A DNA stretch of 64,000 bases, taken from positions 54,840,439-54,904,438 of the forward strand of contig NC_134847.1 of the NCBI RefSeq assembly GCF_965363235.1, given 5' to 3'. Below are positions 24,936-40,600 of the stretch, one piece after another. The stretch is from Mytilus galloprovincialis. Its lineage: Eukaryota > Mollusca > Bivalvia > Mytilida > Mytilidae. Position 1 is the stretch's first letter; each line of letters begins with the position of its first letter. The notes under the pieces are model-generated. The model was not told the DNA's origin. It did no database searches and worked only from the letters and a program-made list of their open reading frames with translations. A program made the position numbers and the translations under genes.

Positions 24936-25384
24936 TTTTGTTGTTGTCCCTATTCTCTATGTTTTCCTGTTTTTGTTTTTCAAGAATCAACGATTATCCA
25001 TTGTATCTATACCACATCTCTATTAATATGAAGTAATATATCTTTTTGTGGAATCAAATACAAAGTATTTTATATAGGTCGTTATCAAAAGATAAATAAC
25101 ATAATATATAACTAAAAATTAAATCTCAAACTTTTCTTTTTTCATTGCATTTGAAAATTCAAACTTATCATTATTTTTTGCTTTTGCTTAATCAAAATGG
25201 CGAAAGATACACGATCTACCTTAATATGGAATTTGTTTGTCGTCCAGTTTTATTTTATTACACTTAGTATCTATTGATGGGTGATGTCAAATAACAGGAG
25301 ACGTTTAACATCGCTCCGTGTGTAGCTAATGTGATACCCTCAGCTTTTGTTTTTCAGTTTGTATATCAAAAAAGATTAACGAGA

Positions 25385-25390
25385 TTTATT
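25385..25390 (-). other. Candidate ACOX1 polyadenylation signal
   Basis: AATAAA on the minus strand, about 210 nt after the oxidase stop codon. It is the right motif at a plausible distance, but such hexamers are frequent in AT-rich DNA. Confidence 0.35.
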
Positions 25391-25600
25391 AACAAACAAA
25401 CAAATAAGATATCTAACATAAAGTCTCAAAGCATTATTATATATGACAAGATTACAGATAAGTTAGGTATGCTATCATTTTAACTTTTCTTAAGAAGTAG
25501 TCATGACTTGGTTCAAAGTTCAACACATCAAAACAGTTAATATAAATGGTATAATATTTAACACTTAGTTTCTGAATAATTTCAACGAAAATACAAATGT

Positions 25601-25660
25601 TTAAAGTTTTGAGTCTGCACTCATCAATGGTTTGAGATGTGTGTAGTAGGTGCTGTGGAC
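25601..25660 (-). CDS. ACOX1: ACOX1 final coding exon with PTS1 signal
   Basis: 60 nt encoding [19 protein letters not shown] and a TAA stop. It matches the vertebrate C-terminus (VHESYK.LK...SKL), and the terminal SKL is the canonical type-1 peroxisomal import signal. The acceptor is TTCTATTACAG. Confidence 0.94.
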   Translation of the reverse strand, partial: VHSTYYTHLKPLMSADSKL

Positions 25661-28600
25661 CTGTAATAGAAAACAATCAAATATACATACAAAGAATGCT
25701 CAACTCAAGTCTACGACTATCATACAAGTGAGAGGTTTACCTAGCTATAAATCCAGGTTTAAATCACTTTGTTCTACACAAGACAATGCCTATGCCAAGT
25801 CAGGTATATGACAGTTGTTATCCACTCGTTTGATTTGTTCAAGCTTTTGATTTTGCGATTTGCTTAGGAATTTTCCGTTTAAAATTTACCTCTCAGTTCG
25901 GTATTTTCGTTATTTTACTTTTTTCATATTAAATAGATTGTTCTGACTTCTTGGTAACATTGCAATCTATGATGTGTGAACATTTTGACTATTAATTTAC
26001 AAGTTAACAAGCAAATGCATTAAAAGTATTTTGAGTGTGAATTCACATTACTATAAGACGTTTCACGGTACTTTTCTATCCCAAATTCATGTATTTGGTT
26101 TTGATGATATATTTGTTATTCTCATCGGATTTTGTCTAATGCTTAGTCTGTTTCTGTGTGTGTTACATTTTAATGTTGTGTCGTTGTTCTCCTCTTATAT
26201 TTAATGCGTTTCCCTCAGTTTTAATTTGTTCATGTTACATTTGTTATTCTCGTGGTGTTTTGTCTGATGATTGGTCTGTTTCTGTGTGTGTTGCGTTTCG
26301 GTGTTGTGTCGTTGTTCTCCTCTTATATTTAATGCGTTTCGCTCGGTTTTGGTTTGTTACCCCGATTTTGTTTTTTGTCCATGGATTTATGAGTTTTGAA
26401 CAGCGGTATACTACTGTTGCCTTTATTTACCCCGATTTTGTTTTTTTGTCCATAGATTTAGGAGTTTTGAACAGCGGTATACTACTGTTGCCTTTATTTG
26501 CAATACCTGGTGTAAGCAATAAAAGAATGTAGATAATCGTTACTGTTCGTATAACTCTTAAAAATCTTTACTATACTGTCGATATCTTATTTACAACCAC
26601 TGGGTTGATGCCATTGCAGTTGGAGATTTTATTCCCCGAGGGTATCACTAGCCAAGTAGTTAGCAATTCTGTGTTTGACATGAATTATCATTGATATGGT
26701 CATAATTATATATTATTTGTTTACAAAACTTTGAATTTGTGAAATGGTCAGGCTTTTCTATATCAAGAATAGATTACCTTAGCTGTATTTGGCAAAACTT
26801 TTAGGAATATTTGGTTTTCAATGCTCTTCAACTTCGTAATTTATTTGGCCTTTTTAACGTTTTTTAGATTCGAGCGTCACTGATGAATCTTTTATAGACG
26901 AAATGCGCGTCTAGTGCAAATACTAAATTTCAACCCTGGTACATGTGTCTATGCTGAGTTTACTTTTCCAACCATAACGTAATAGTTTTTGATATTTGAA
27001 GTCTTTTTTCTTTTCTTTATAGGCATTTTTTTATACTAAAAATGTCAAATATAAGAAAGTAGGCCCAACTTTCGTTCACTACTTTGGTTTAACCTTTTTT
27101 TCCTTCAATTATGCTTTTTATCAAATTCTACTATGAATTGTTATAAAGCATATCCATTACAGAATTTATCGATTGATCACATAATATCGATCACAGTCTT
27201 AGTTTTAAATTGAGATTTAAACTTTGGTAGAACTAAAGGATTACTCCATACCATACTAAGATTTTTCTATATATATATATATAACGCTACGCAGAGAACA
27301 TTGAAAAAAGGATGCTTATATATATATTGTGATTCTATTTAAGGCGTATAAAAATATTATTCCACTACATGTTGATTTTGATAGCGAAATCAACATTTAA
27401 TTGGTTGAAACTTTCACACGTGACGTCGAACTTCATATTCACCTCTGAGTATAATGTGTATCAACACGCGTAAAGGAAACTTTTAATGGTGCGAAGTTTT
27501 AAAATGTTTTCCATTATCAGCATTCAGGAATTGTCAGGACTAAAAGCATAATTCTGAAGAAACACGTAACAAAAAATATGTCGTATTGAGTTTCCAAACG
27601 TTAATGTTATTACCTCTGTTTGGTTCATAGGTGCCATTTTCGCATAGTCATACAAGGCTTGGTAAACTTGACCATCATAACGGCCTAAACAGCTTTGTAA
27701 GGTATGGTCTGGAAAATCAAAAGCATCTACGAGTGCGACAGCATTAGGCCTCATCACATCAAATAAAGTCAGCATCTTCTTCTGTAAATACTCTGCATGT
27801 TGTCCTGTTAAGAAGTTGTCCTATACAAATAGAATAAAATGTCATGTAAAAAATGTATTATCTGTTTTTACTTTTTATAAAAATCATTTTATAGGAATTA
27901 AAAATCTTTATTTTACAATACTTTTTAAATAATCCAATATTGTATGAAGTAATATAGACTGGTACGACCATTTAGAGCTAGTGTTCACTGTGCTTCTCAA
28001 AATACATTTAACTGCCATGAATATTTAAATCATGTATGCTTATCAGTGTTATGATACATTGTCCTCGATGCTGTAAACATTTTAAATGTTGAAATATTTA
28101 TTCGTTCAAAGTGTTTTTATTTATGTTTTTTTTATTGAGTTAATCCTTCCAATTGATATTTTATCGTGTGTTTTCCTATGTTGTGATGTTATACTATTGT
28201 TTCAGAAAAAGGAGAAGGTTTGTTACCATTAAAAAGTTTAATTCTACTGCAAATGTTTGCATCTGTCATAAGTCAGGAATCTGATTACAGTAGTTGTGTT
28301 GTTTGGATTCGAGCGTCACTGATGAGTCTTTTGTAGACGAAACGCGCGTCTGGCGTATATACTAAATTTACTCCTGGTATCTATGATGAGTTTATTTACA
28401 ACCACTGGGTCAATGGCACTGCTGGTGGAGATTTATTTCCCCGAGGGTATCACAAGCCCAGTAGTCATCACTTTTTGTGCTGACATGAATTGTCATTGAT
28501 ATGGTTATATTTATAAATTTACTGTTAAAACTTTTTGAATTTTTTGAAATACTAAGGCTTTTCTACCTCAGGCATAGATTACCTTAGCTGTATTTGGCAA

Positions 28601-31600
28601 ATCTTTTAGGAAGTTTGGTCCTCAATGCTCTTAAACTTCGTACATTATTTGGCCTTTTTAACTTTTTTTGGATTCGAGCGTCACTGATGAGTCTTTTTGT
28701 TCGGTGTGAGCCAAGGCTCCGTGTTGAAGGCCGTACATTGACCTATAATGGTTTACTTTTATAAATTTGAATGTCTCATTGGCACTCACACCACATCTTC
28801 CTATATGTATTACATTGATATATACGTCATTAGAAGTTAATGAATGCAACAGTTTATTATTATATCTGCTCTTAGATTTCATGAAATTCTAATTATTGCA
28901 TTTGAATTCCACAAAACGAAGGATGTAAATGTAGGAGCATAAAGCAATCGCCATAAGACAAAGGTCTGTTAATGTTATATCTTAGCGTAACCTGAAGGAA
29001 ACCTTGAATGTTTAAACTATCATCATGAACCGATAACACACCCGTAGTCTGCTAAAACCGCATAGCGTACCACTTCGTCTATAAAAAATAAAATCACAAA
29101 AATACTGAACTCAGAGAAAAATCTAATCGGAAAGTCCATAATCACATGGCAAAATCGAATGACAAAACACATTAAAAACGAACGGACAAGAACTGTCATA
29201 TTCCTGACTTGGTACAGGCATTTTCAAACGTAGAAAATGGTGGATTAAACCTGGGTTTAAAGCGCGTAACCTCTCACTTTGATGACAGTCTCATCAAATA
29301 TCGTAAACAGATGATATTTGTTATGTAATTATTAAAGAAGGGTAAAATTTACGATGGCAAAATTCCAATTGTCTCCAAAATTATATCATTGATTGTAACA
29401 ATCATGTCTTGTCTAAACTGGGGATAAAGATAAAAAGGGAAATGATACAAACGAAAAAACATAATTTGAAGAAAGTTATAAAGCAACAATGGAATAAAAT
29501 AAAACCAATAGACAATCAACATACCACTACACAGAAATTAAATACGAAGCAAGATGAACACCACACAAAATGGATGTGAACTTCTGAGCTCCTGAAAGTC
29601 GAGCTGTTCCTGTCGTGTTCCTCATTGGCAGGGAAAATGTGATGACAAATCGCATTCTGTTATGTCATAACAAAAACGAATTCAGTCTGTCTTTTTGATA
29701 AAGAACAAAATGATCCCCAAGAAAAAATATATTGTCAAAGAATCATGTCAATTCACTCTTAAACTGTTTGCTTCAGATTGAAGAACAGAGCAGATAATAT
29801 ATTCATCTTGTTTGGGTACAGATTATTATATTATGTATAGGAAAAAGAAATGTATCTGGTCCATTATAAGTTACTATGTAGAATATTTTCTTCGGTTATT
29901 TTAGAGGATAAGGATATATTAATCTGATATTCCTTACAATTATATACCATCAATACCAGATATCTTATTTATAATATAATGATTTAATTGTACCTGCATA
30001 AATTCGCCTAAATTTTCTAGGATACCATGTACACCATATAACTGACAAACTTCATACAAGACTTTTGATGTATTACTATCTACTTTACAGTTTCGAATGC
30101 TATCTATAAAGTTCTGGACACAAAACAAGTGACAGTGAGCCTGAAAACCAATCAAATGCGTCATAAATATACTTGTTGACATGTTGAGCTATAAAATAGG
30201 GCACAAAATACTTAAATGAAAGGGTCAATGAAAATGTATCAATTAGATACTAATATTGGATCTTTCATATATATATATTGTACAACCATTGAGCAATTAA
30301 ATGACCTGTTGAATAAGAATTGTGGAATCGAATTATAAAGAATGAATAATATGTTATATCGTAGAATTGACAATGAAAGAATTTGATGAAAATGGTAATG
30401 AATTAGCTTGATCTTCTTTGTAGGAAAAAAAAGGATAAGTACCACAAATGAGATTTATTTAAATGCTTATGTCTTATTAATTACTTATTCTATTTTTTTT
30501 TTAGTGTAAAGAATAACTTATTCACCAGATTTTCACAAACTGAAATGTTTAAAAATAATTCATGCAGTACTACTAATGATAATAAGTTGACTTGTCGTAT
30601 TAGGGTTTGTATATAGGAAGATAACGAGTGCACGTGTCTTACTAATGTTTGTGTATAGGGAGATATATCTCTTAACCATTTGAGTCAAGGCGACCGTATT
30701 TTAACGATGTTTATAGCAGAGTATATTTATTCAAAACATTTACACCAAAAATATCTTACATTTGCCGCCAAAAAGAGTTGTACCGAACTTTTGTTCCAGG
30801 CTTCGTGTGCAGGACTACCTGACTGTATAAACGATTGCATTTGTTTGGCAGCCTCCTCAATTAATCTGCAAAAGAAACAGTATCAAAATATGTTCCTATT
30901 TTTATTGTTCCTATAATTATCATGAAAAGATTTTTGCATTACCGGTCGAATATTTAAAATATCTGAAACCTTCAACATCTATCTATATTTATGTGATTCT
31001 GTGGCTTGTTGAAATATAAATCCAACTATTATCATCTTAACAAATATGTTGTTGAACAAATTATAGTATTAAATATTTATGATTATGTCAACGTAATGTA
31101 TGATCATGTATTTTATTCGAATCCACCGATTTTAATCTAATATGTTTTTTTTTAAATCTCGGATAAGATGAGCCAGTTAGGGTTCTAAAATGCATATGTA
31201 TATACGGGAAAGAATTGTTTTATTTGATGTCATGTGATACATATAAGCATCCAGTATTTGGTATATCCTTAGTCATACTAAAACGCGTTTCCCCTGGACA
31301 ATTTTTTCTTAGATTAAAAACTCAATTTTGCTTTGCTGAACATGAATGATTATGGCAAGCCGTTCTCGTCAAAAATATGTTTAAACCCTTTTTTCGAAAA
31401 AAAAAATACACACTGAGATTTAAAAACCTAAAATAACACACTGAGAAATCGAAATTACACACTGAGATTTAAAAAAAATAAAAAACACACACTGAGAATT
31501 CAAAATTACACACTGATATTTTAAAAAGACACACTGAGATGAAATGAATTGAAAAACACACACTGAGAATTGTTAATTACACACTGAGATTTCAAAAATA

Positions 31601-34600
31601 CACACTGAGATTAATATGCAAATTACTAATGAATATTCATGAGATGAATAATTCAACAGATTAATATCTTGATCTCAAGAACTCTTGTCATTATAATGAA
31701 ATGCGATTCCTTCAACCAACATTCGTAATAAATTTCAAGACTTAACATCGCTCATATTTATAAGTTTGTTGCCTATAATTCAGATCATTACTACCAGTAT
31801 ATCGGGATTTTTTTTAAACTTAAAACCGTTTAAGCATGGGTCCCTTTTCTAAAGTCTTCCAACTGTTACCTTGATTTCTCAAGGTAATCTTTTATATTTT
31901 TGTTACGTTTATATGCTATAATAGACACGTGAGTAAAATTTTCACTGCATTCTTTGTTTTTCAGTTTTGCAGATTGTTCCAATGTTTTCTTATAATTTTA
32001 ATAAAGTTTTTCACCATTTGGTTATATTTTGTAATAAGAGTAAGTGGGTATTTTTCTTGTTCTTGTATTTCTAAAGTTTTTTTATAAATGATTTGGAACC
32101 AAATCGAAGGACTAACGAGTTCTGTCCCCTAGTTGTTTTAAGCTTGTAATATATTCCGATTAAGTATGCTAATTAGATATGTGCGCATTTTCTCAGTGTG
32201 TAATTCTAAATTCTCAGTTTGTAATTTCAAATTCTCAGTGTGGGTTTTCAGTTTATTTATTCTCAATCTGTCTTTTTGAAATCTCAGTGTGTAATTTTCA
32301 ATTCTCAGTGTGAAATTTTCAATTCTCAGTGTGCAATTTTCAATTCTCAGTGTGTAATTTTCAATTCTCAGTGTGTGTTTTTCCTTTTTGTAATCTCAGT
32401 GCGTCTTTTTTTGAAATCTCAGTGTGTAATTAATTCTCAGTGTGTGTTTTGAATTTTTTAAATCTCAAAAGTCTTTGTTTTAATTCTCAGTGTGTAAATT
32501 TTTCGAAAAATGGTTTAAACATAGTTTTGACGAGAACGGCTTGCCATAAATGATAAACCATTTTAGAAAGTAACCTCTGATGTTTCATGTCTGAATTTAA
32601 ATAACTATATAATTAAAATGTTTGATTTATATTTTTTACCTTGCTGCTCTGTGTTTATAAGCTTTGACTATGCAAGTAAATGAAACTTCGTCGTCCATAC
32701 GTGAGTTCTTTTCCATAGGCTCGCCAATATAACTGACAAATCCAGAGAGGGATTTCCCCTGTTGTTTGGTTCTGTGGCACTTCATCAGATACCTGCAATA
32801 TAATGGCATTTGCTTTCATGAATATAACTGCAAGTGATCCTTTACACAGTTAACCACTACTCCACTATCTGAGAGAAGGAAGTACTTCTTTAGCTCAGTT
32901 GTTACAAAAACTCATCAAATATAACAGGCGTATAATGTGGCACGCAAGACGTTCATCAGTTACACTAGAATCAAAATAGTTGGATGGTGAAAATCAAATA
33001 CAAAGTTCAAGAGAATTAAAAAGTAAAAATTCAAACAAGTTAAACAAGGGGTTAGAAAAACCTAATTGTGGGGTAAGAAAACCCTTATTTAATATTTCAA
33101 TAACTTCACATTTTACAAACAGAAACTTTAAAAAAAAAATGAATTTATCTATGACATTTCATGTCAACACAAGTACAAAAGAGGTGATCATCGGGCCAGA
33201 GTCAGGTCCTTTGCTGTTACAGTGGATATTGTGGATATTGTTAATACCAAAAATACCAAACTCCATGAAAAATTAAAATCGGAAAGTCCCTTATCAAATT
33301 GCAAAATAAAAAGCTCGAACGCATCAAACGAGTGGAAATGAACTCATCATAGATACCAGGATTGCAATTTTGTATATATTCAAGACGCTCATGTTATAAC
33401 ACAAATTAAGACAGAGCAAAAACAACCTCATCAAAACCCCGAATTTGCGGTATGGGCTGTGTTAAAGGCCGTACGGTGACATATAGTTGTTGATTTCACT
33501 GTCTTTTGGTCTCTTGTGGAGAGTTGTTTCATTGACTATCATACCACATCTTCTTTGTTATACTTATCAAAACCGGGTCGATCTCATGAGGACCGGAAGG
33601 TAAGCAAATTTTGCTGTAACTTTCGAAGAGATTTTATTAATACAATTGTATGTAGTAGCTTATCAAAGAAATCAGGCAAGGATACGCAAAACTCTGAATA
33701 TAATATTATCATTTGAGGATGCTGACGAAATGTTTATAAATAGAAATTGAAAGTAAAACTTTATAAATTTCGTACATCAAAAGTCCATTCCTAGATTTAC
33801 ATTCATTTATCATAAACGCACATATATATAAACATTTGAAAGCCTTGGTGTTTAAAATTCTTATAGACTTTATTAATTTTATGTCTCGCCTACTTTTGCT
33901 GTTAATCGCAGACTCAACAAAAATGAGGAAATAAATCAATAAAAATATTCCTCTTGATACTATCTTTTGAGTGTAAGAAGCTTCTGTCCAAGTTTGATAA
34001 AAATCCAGGATAGTTTATGAATCTAATAAACGTTTTAAAAACGTTAACTGCAGACTGTATGTAATGTTAACTGGAAGAAAGGTCCATTTATAAGTAAAAT
34101 AAAGATAAACATATACAAAATGTCCTTCTAGATACTAGCTTCTGATCATAAACAAGCTTTTGTCCAAGTTTGGTACAAATCCAGTATAGTTTAAGAAAGT
34201 TATTAAAATTTTAAAAACTTTAACCAAAGAGTGAATGTTATGTTTCCTGGCAAAAAAATTAAGTCCATTTATAAGTAAAATACGGAACAAATGAAATTTT
34301 ATTTTTACAAAATTTACTTCTTGATACTATCTTATGATCATAAACAAGCTTAGTTTGCTACAAATCCAGTCTAATTCATCTAAGGTAAATTTGCCCGAGG
34401 GAGTACGAAACTTAGTTTCTTAGTAATTCCTTAAATATAACTTGGAACTTTGAAATTTGCCGTACCAAATCATGCCTGTCTTGAAGCAAAATTCCGCAAA
34501 GTCAACTCGTTAATCTCCAAAACATAAATAAAAACTTCTATTGTTTTTAGGTTCAGGAGAACACTGCAATTTTATGATAAACATGTTGTACGATCTTTTG

Positions 34601-37600
34601 CATTTAGATACTGTAAATTGTCAGCTACTCGGTGCCATATTAACAACAGCTGCATTGGTAGTTGTTTATTACACCTCCTCTTTCACATTAAGGAATTGGG
34701 AGATTTTCCCTGACATATTTTTTTAATCCTTGTCATAAAAGAGCAAACTAATTATAGAAATACATTCTTAGAGAGTGTATAATAATACACAATATGTACT
34801 TGATACTATTCAGGGTCGTAACTAGCCCCTTTTAATACTGAGGCAAAATATATTTTTTGCCAGGGGTCTTGGGGCCCTTTAAAAGGGCCCAGAAGCTCTG
34901 AGAAAAATAATGCAAAATCGTGCATTCTGAGCGTTTCCCGGACTCTTTCTTACATAGAAACGCAAATCTTTTTTAGTTATTTTTTCGACAATATTCTGGT
35001 CTCAAAGCAAAAACATAGATTCATTGTTATTTAAGACTTTAAAGTTTTATGGAAATTCAAAACATTAAAAGACCGATATGTAGGAGGGTCTGGATGCGGG
35101 GGGGGGGGGTCTGTTATTTTGTCAACACTTAATTTTCACGCCTTTTTTCTTTAATCTTTAAAAAAATAACCCCTTTTTCTCTAATCTTCAAAAAATTAAC
35201 CCCTTTTTTCTCTGATCTTCTTTTTTCCCCTTTAGTCTCTAATCTTCATTTTTAAGGGCATTATTCTTTTATCATTTAACCCCGTCCAAACCCTCATGTA
35301 GGATAAAGCAAAAATCGTAATTCTCATAATCATTAATACCGGATCTGTAGATGTCTGTTCTTGTCTTGTATTGTGCTGACTTGAGATTTTTTATGACTAG
35401 ATTTAAATATAGTGACAATCATTAGTGCAGTAATATACGTTAAATACTAGTACTGCTCAAGTCGACACTAAAGACAGTATTGACCTTGTTTTACCGTATT
35501 GATGATTCTTTCTATTGAAGACCCTCCAGCAACTATCAAGATGAAGAACAGGAATAAAAACTTTGACCATTGATTATTTGTATTTTTTTTTCTATACATT
35601 GACATTGTGTGCGATTAGCTCCCGTGCACGTGTACTTTATATTCCCTTATTTTCTGTTAAAGGTTCTGAACACGACTTAATGCAAATTTAACCCTTGATT
35701 GTAACAGGTCATATGGCAATACATTGATGTTTTTTTTTCAACAAATGATTTAATACCGGGAAATTGGTGGTCTTTCTTTAATGTAAACCATGTCAGCTAT
35801 ATCTAGTTTTATCCACAGGCGCTTGGGTATATGATAGTTATTTTTTAAAAATTTTGTGTTGATTAAGATATTCAATTTTCTATATTTATAATACATATCT
35901 ATCACTTCTGTGCATATCTCACCTAAGAAAATACCTAATTTTGCAATCCATTCTAAGAAAAATTGGGTATGGTTTTATATACAAGAAAGGCAGTTTCGTA
36001 TTCTTTGATATCAAGTTCAATTCTCCATGCAGAAACGACCACTTTTTTCTGTGTCCAGTAGCATCGTATATTCTTTAAATATTTTCTCGCATAATGCCTG
36101 GACATCGGTGGACATGCAACATTACACAGTGTGACACGTTTACAAATGAAAATCAACACTCAGCCTAGTCATTAAGTAAGACAATAAATGTAAAAAAGAC
36201 AAACCCGGGACACAGAAGTACAAACAATAGACCATCAACTCTGAAAACTAAAAGTAAAATAGAAACATGGATTACGAAAAATAGGTAGGGGCGACATCAG
36301 AGAGTGAAGAGAACTTGCTTCTTGCAAGACACTTTCAGTGAAAACAATTTGATATGAAGACAATCATATGGAGACAATCATATGAAGACAATCTTTTGTT
36401 TTAGTTTTTTTTTTTTTTTTTTGAAATTTAAAACATGAGGCATTTGCCTCATTTGCCTCAATGTAGTTACGGCCCTGCTATTGATTCATATTCAACGTAT
36501 TCATTAGTCTTCTTGTTGCATATTAAATTAAATAAAATAAATTCAATCTGAAAATCTGCATTTGAATAAATAACTACATTCCTTAAAACTTTACCTTGCT
36601 ACCTGCAACATCATAACTGTATTCTCCCCTTCATATGTGCAACCGGGCACTGCGCAAACATAGATTTTTGGAAGTCCGCTAGCATGTGAGTATCCGTGGC
36701 CACCACAACATATTCGGCATACTTCTATTCCTGCAGATCCTGCATACGTTGTAAAAGCTTTAAGTCCTGCTGCTAATGCATGTAACTGTAAATAAAAAAG
36801 TATCGGGGGTTTCTTTTTAAGTTCGTCTATAAAGTTTGAAATGATCCATTCTGAAGTCATAAATGATCCATTCTGAAGATCATAAATGTTCAACGACAGC
36901 AACAACGAAAAGTTTAAGTAAGTAGTAGGCCTTTTAAAACTATTAACACTGAGTTTAACTCATAGGGAAAAGGGAGCGAAAGAAATAACAAAGAAAATCA
37001 TACTGAAGGATAAAATATGTTCCTGAAGATATTTAGATTCTAAATAGATACCTGTGGTAGTTGGTCAAGGCGTCCAGCCTCTATTTGTTTGCTAATTCTT
37101 TCGTATGTTTCTGTCATGTTAGTCGAGGCAAAATGAAAAGCATACGCTGTAGACAATAAGGGAAACAACCTGTACTGCTGTGTCTGGTAATCTAAAATCT
37201 GTGGTTCTATACCCCTTAAATGAAAGTCAATACTTTAAAATCCATAGTTTCACCTTTAAAAAATCTGAATAATTTTGATTTGCAGAATGTTGTCTTCAAT
37301 CATGATTAATTTCGTACAACTTTAGAGAGATGTTCTCAATAGTTTCATTGTAAGCTGCAAGCCGTTATCAATCAAATCATAAACACAAGCTCTAGAATAT
37401 CATATCCACTGGAAGACAAATACTCCATATACATGTGCTGACATTGCGAAACCTACTTTGATGTTTTAGATGACAAAACAATTTGCTTCTTTTTGTAGAT
37501 TTAGAACTTTGAACATAAAAATTCCTATCGAAATTGGTAGATGACAAAACATTCAGAGATTAAATCGTTCTTGTACTTTGTGTAATTCCGGTGATATTAG

Positions 37601-40600
37601 CGACGAGTTCCATTATAATTTATAATGCTCGGCAATAGACGAAAATAGACAATTGCTACTAAAGCATCATTTTGTAAACAGACCAAATATTTTAAAATTT
37701 CAAGGACTAATGAATAGTAGCAACCCGTCTGAACTAAACAATCTGTGAAAATGTATAAGAATTATTTTTAAATGCCTAGAATCTCCTGGGTAACCACACT
37801 CTCCATCCAAGTCCCAATGTTTAAAAAGTTAACAACAAATAGATTAAAACAATCCAAACAGGAAATCAAAAACGGTCTAATCTATATAAAAACAAGAAAT
37901 ACCTATCCAAAATTGTGAAAATAAAAAGTTTCGAATTACAACTTCTCAGTGTTATAAGAATAGCATATTATAAGTTACATGTGTGCTAGTGACCTAATAC
38001 GGTATACATGGGGTCAGTAAATTCCATATGGGGTGAGAGCGAAGTTCAAATCCCCATATGGAATTTACTGATCCCATATATAGCGTATTGGGTCACTAGC
38101 ACACTATGTAACGAATTTATCTTACCGACTATCATAACGTGTGAAATTTAGACCTATCAAAATGAGCAAGTCCTCAATACTGTTAGCATTAAGAAACTAC
38201 TTCCATAGATCCTACAAAAACAGATAACAACAATAACAACTTGTGAGGTTTAAATGTGTTATATGAATTTATTTCAATCTTAATCATCAATTTCTTCGTC
38301 TGTTGAAACCTTTACGATTTTATTTCTCAGTACCGTTTTGTTTTTATAAAGGGACGTAAAACCACTACTAACCGTGTATGGAATAAGCCCCGCCTCCATA
38401 CTACATTATATGGAATGTAAAGGGACTAACTCCACTACTAACCGTGTATGAGATAAGCCCCGCCTCCCTACTAACCTAATATCAGATATACACGGTCTCC
38501 ACGAGGTCGCTTTTAACCAATCACATTCCTAGAAATGTATAGGAGGTAAGATATTATATTCTCTGTGTTCTATTATAAGTCAAATGATGTGTTACATTGC
38601 GGAATGGTTTGATAAATATGTCTGACATCATATCGGACAGTCAACAATCCCATTAAATCATCATCTGTCAATCAACCTACTCTGAGTAGAAATGTATTTA
38701 CTGCTTTAAACAATAATGTCTTTAATAATAAATAATGTTACCCCATATAGTGGAAGATATTAGCAAGCAAAATCGAGGGAATTGTGCAAATGATGATACA
38801 AGCATGAAAATTACCACAAAGCATCATTATTATATACTTTGTAAGAAATAACTGCTGGCCATTTAAAAAAATATTTTTTTCAAGATGGCCAAGGCCATTT
38901 TCTAAAATGGCTGTTTTCTTTAGTTTGAAAATACTGATTTTTCTGGAAAACTTTTCTTTGAACTTCTTTTAGTAAAAACCAATTACCAGGTTTGGTCGCT
39001 ACCTTCCCTACATCACATATTTATTTAAAATGAATATTTGACATATCCAGTATTTGCGCATGCGCGAAAATGTAACAAAATTCTTTCAAAAACATTTGAA
39101 CTATTTAATATATATTTAGTGTTTTTGGATTTCTAATGATATTATGAATTGGTTTATTAACATTTTTCAAGGTTCACACTTTTGCGCATGTGCAAACTAT
39201 TTATAGACATCAAGGGCGATTGGTATGCACTACCAGGCAATTATCAGGTATTCGATGGTTAAGGCGAAAATGTAGTTAATCTGGAGAATCATCAAATGTA
39301 ACTGCAGATCAGCCACTTTTGGAAATGCCTAAGCAAATTCAGTGGAAATGGCCCAATGGAAAATATAAGTGTATCGTCATGTTTGGTGGATTACACATTG
39401 AAATGACTTGTTATAAAACTCTGGGTGATATATTGTGTGATAGGGGATAGATATGTTGTCTTACTGAAGCCAATATTGCAACACCAAGAACGGCAGATTC
39501 TTTTTATGTATGTTCAAATGTACCTAGGACTGGACAGGCGCATCAGACAACTGCATGTATTTTGCTTAAAAATTGTAAATTTCAGATTATGAAAGCTAAA
39601 CTCAGAATATATAATTATGTCATGACGTTCAATGATTTAAAGACTGGTGTAAGGAAATAGAGTCATCTCGACCACAGTTTAATTCCTGGCGTTCAATTAT
39701 AAATTAAGAACTTCTTCTGATTTTGGTATTATGCTCATTTCATGAGTTAGACAGTCCATATAAAGCATGATAGCGTATTGTTTTAGGTCTTGATCGTGTA
39801 AATTATAGGTGGCAATGGGATTTGAAAATGATAATTTCACTGTACGTAAGACCAGTAAATTTCTTTCTTGTAACACAATTGATCAGGCACAAAAACAGAA
39901 TAATGCAATTGTGAAGGGCGATATTGGTGCCATAGGATTAACCGAAGATCTCATTTAGACAAATGGATGGTAGCTGTACCAGGAGTCAGTATACTAGAAG
40001 ATGAATTTGAAAGATCTAGTGGTTTGGGTCATTCTAAAACAGACGAACGACATAATGAAGTCTCTACGAAAACACAAAAAGAATTCTTTAAACAGCTTTA
40101 AAGGCTTTGCAAGTATGAACGAGTTTGGAAATTCATTTCTAGAAGAGTCGTCAGATTTGTAAAAAAATACTTCATTTAGGAAATTGTTGATTCGGAAACA
40201 GGTAAGATATGTAAATAAACTCCAAGATATTGGTCCAAACAATACGAAGATCTTTTGAAGCAAATGAAAAACGAAGGAAAACCTGCTTTGTATAACCAAA
40301 TAAAAAAGAACAACTTCCTATTTTGGCCGCAAAATGAAACTGGAAACGTCTTTGTCAAAAACAAAGCTAGAGAACCTTAAAAGTGATTGCGATATCTTTT
40401 CTAGACTTTTCATTTCTTGTCACAGTAGACAGTTTTACTTGTAATATTTCTTTATCCATAGAAACCAAACTGCTCCGCCGTCTTTTTCTCAGGATGTCAC
40501 TTGAAATAGTGGTATTAAATCGCTGCAAATGGGTTTACTTGAAACATTCTGCGATTTGCTGATCCGAATTCGGACGCATTTATCGTTGGTGGGGCAGCAA

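Larger units (their letters stand above)
21135..25384. other. Intergenic between Ig gene and ACOX1
   Basis: Expected to hold the Ig-gene promoter just above 21134 (none recognised). Contains the RT remnant 22127-22990, two hairpin elements (23216-23279, 24267-24370) and the SINE-head pair. The open frame at 23424-23681 is unrecognised and has no supporting splice sites. Confidence 0.55.

Noticed and set aside
26158-26532. 124-codon plus-strand open frame
   Set aside because: It spans two tandemly duplicated non-coding repeats; related copies elsewhere have no frame.
32240-32452. 70-codon frame with repeated NSQCVIF
   Set aside because: It is a translation of the TCTCAGTGTGTAATTTTCAAT array of the foldback element, not a gene.
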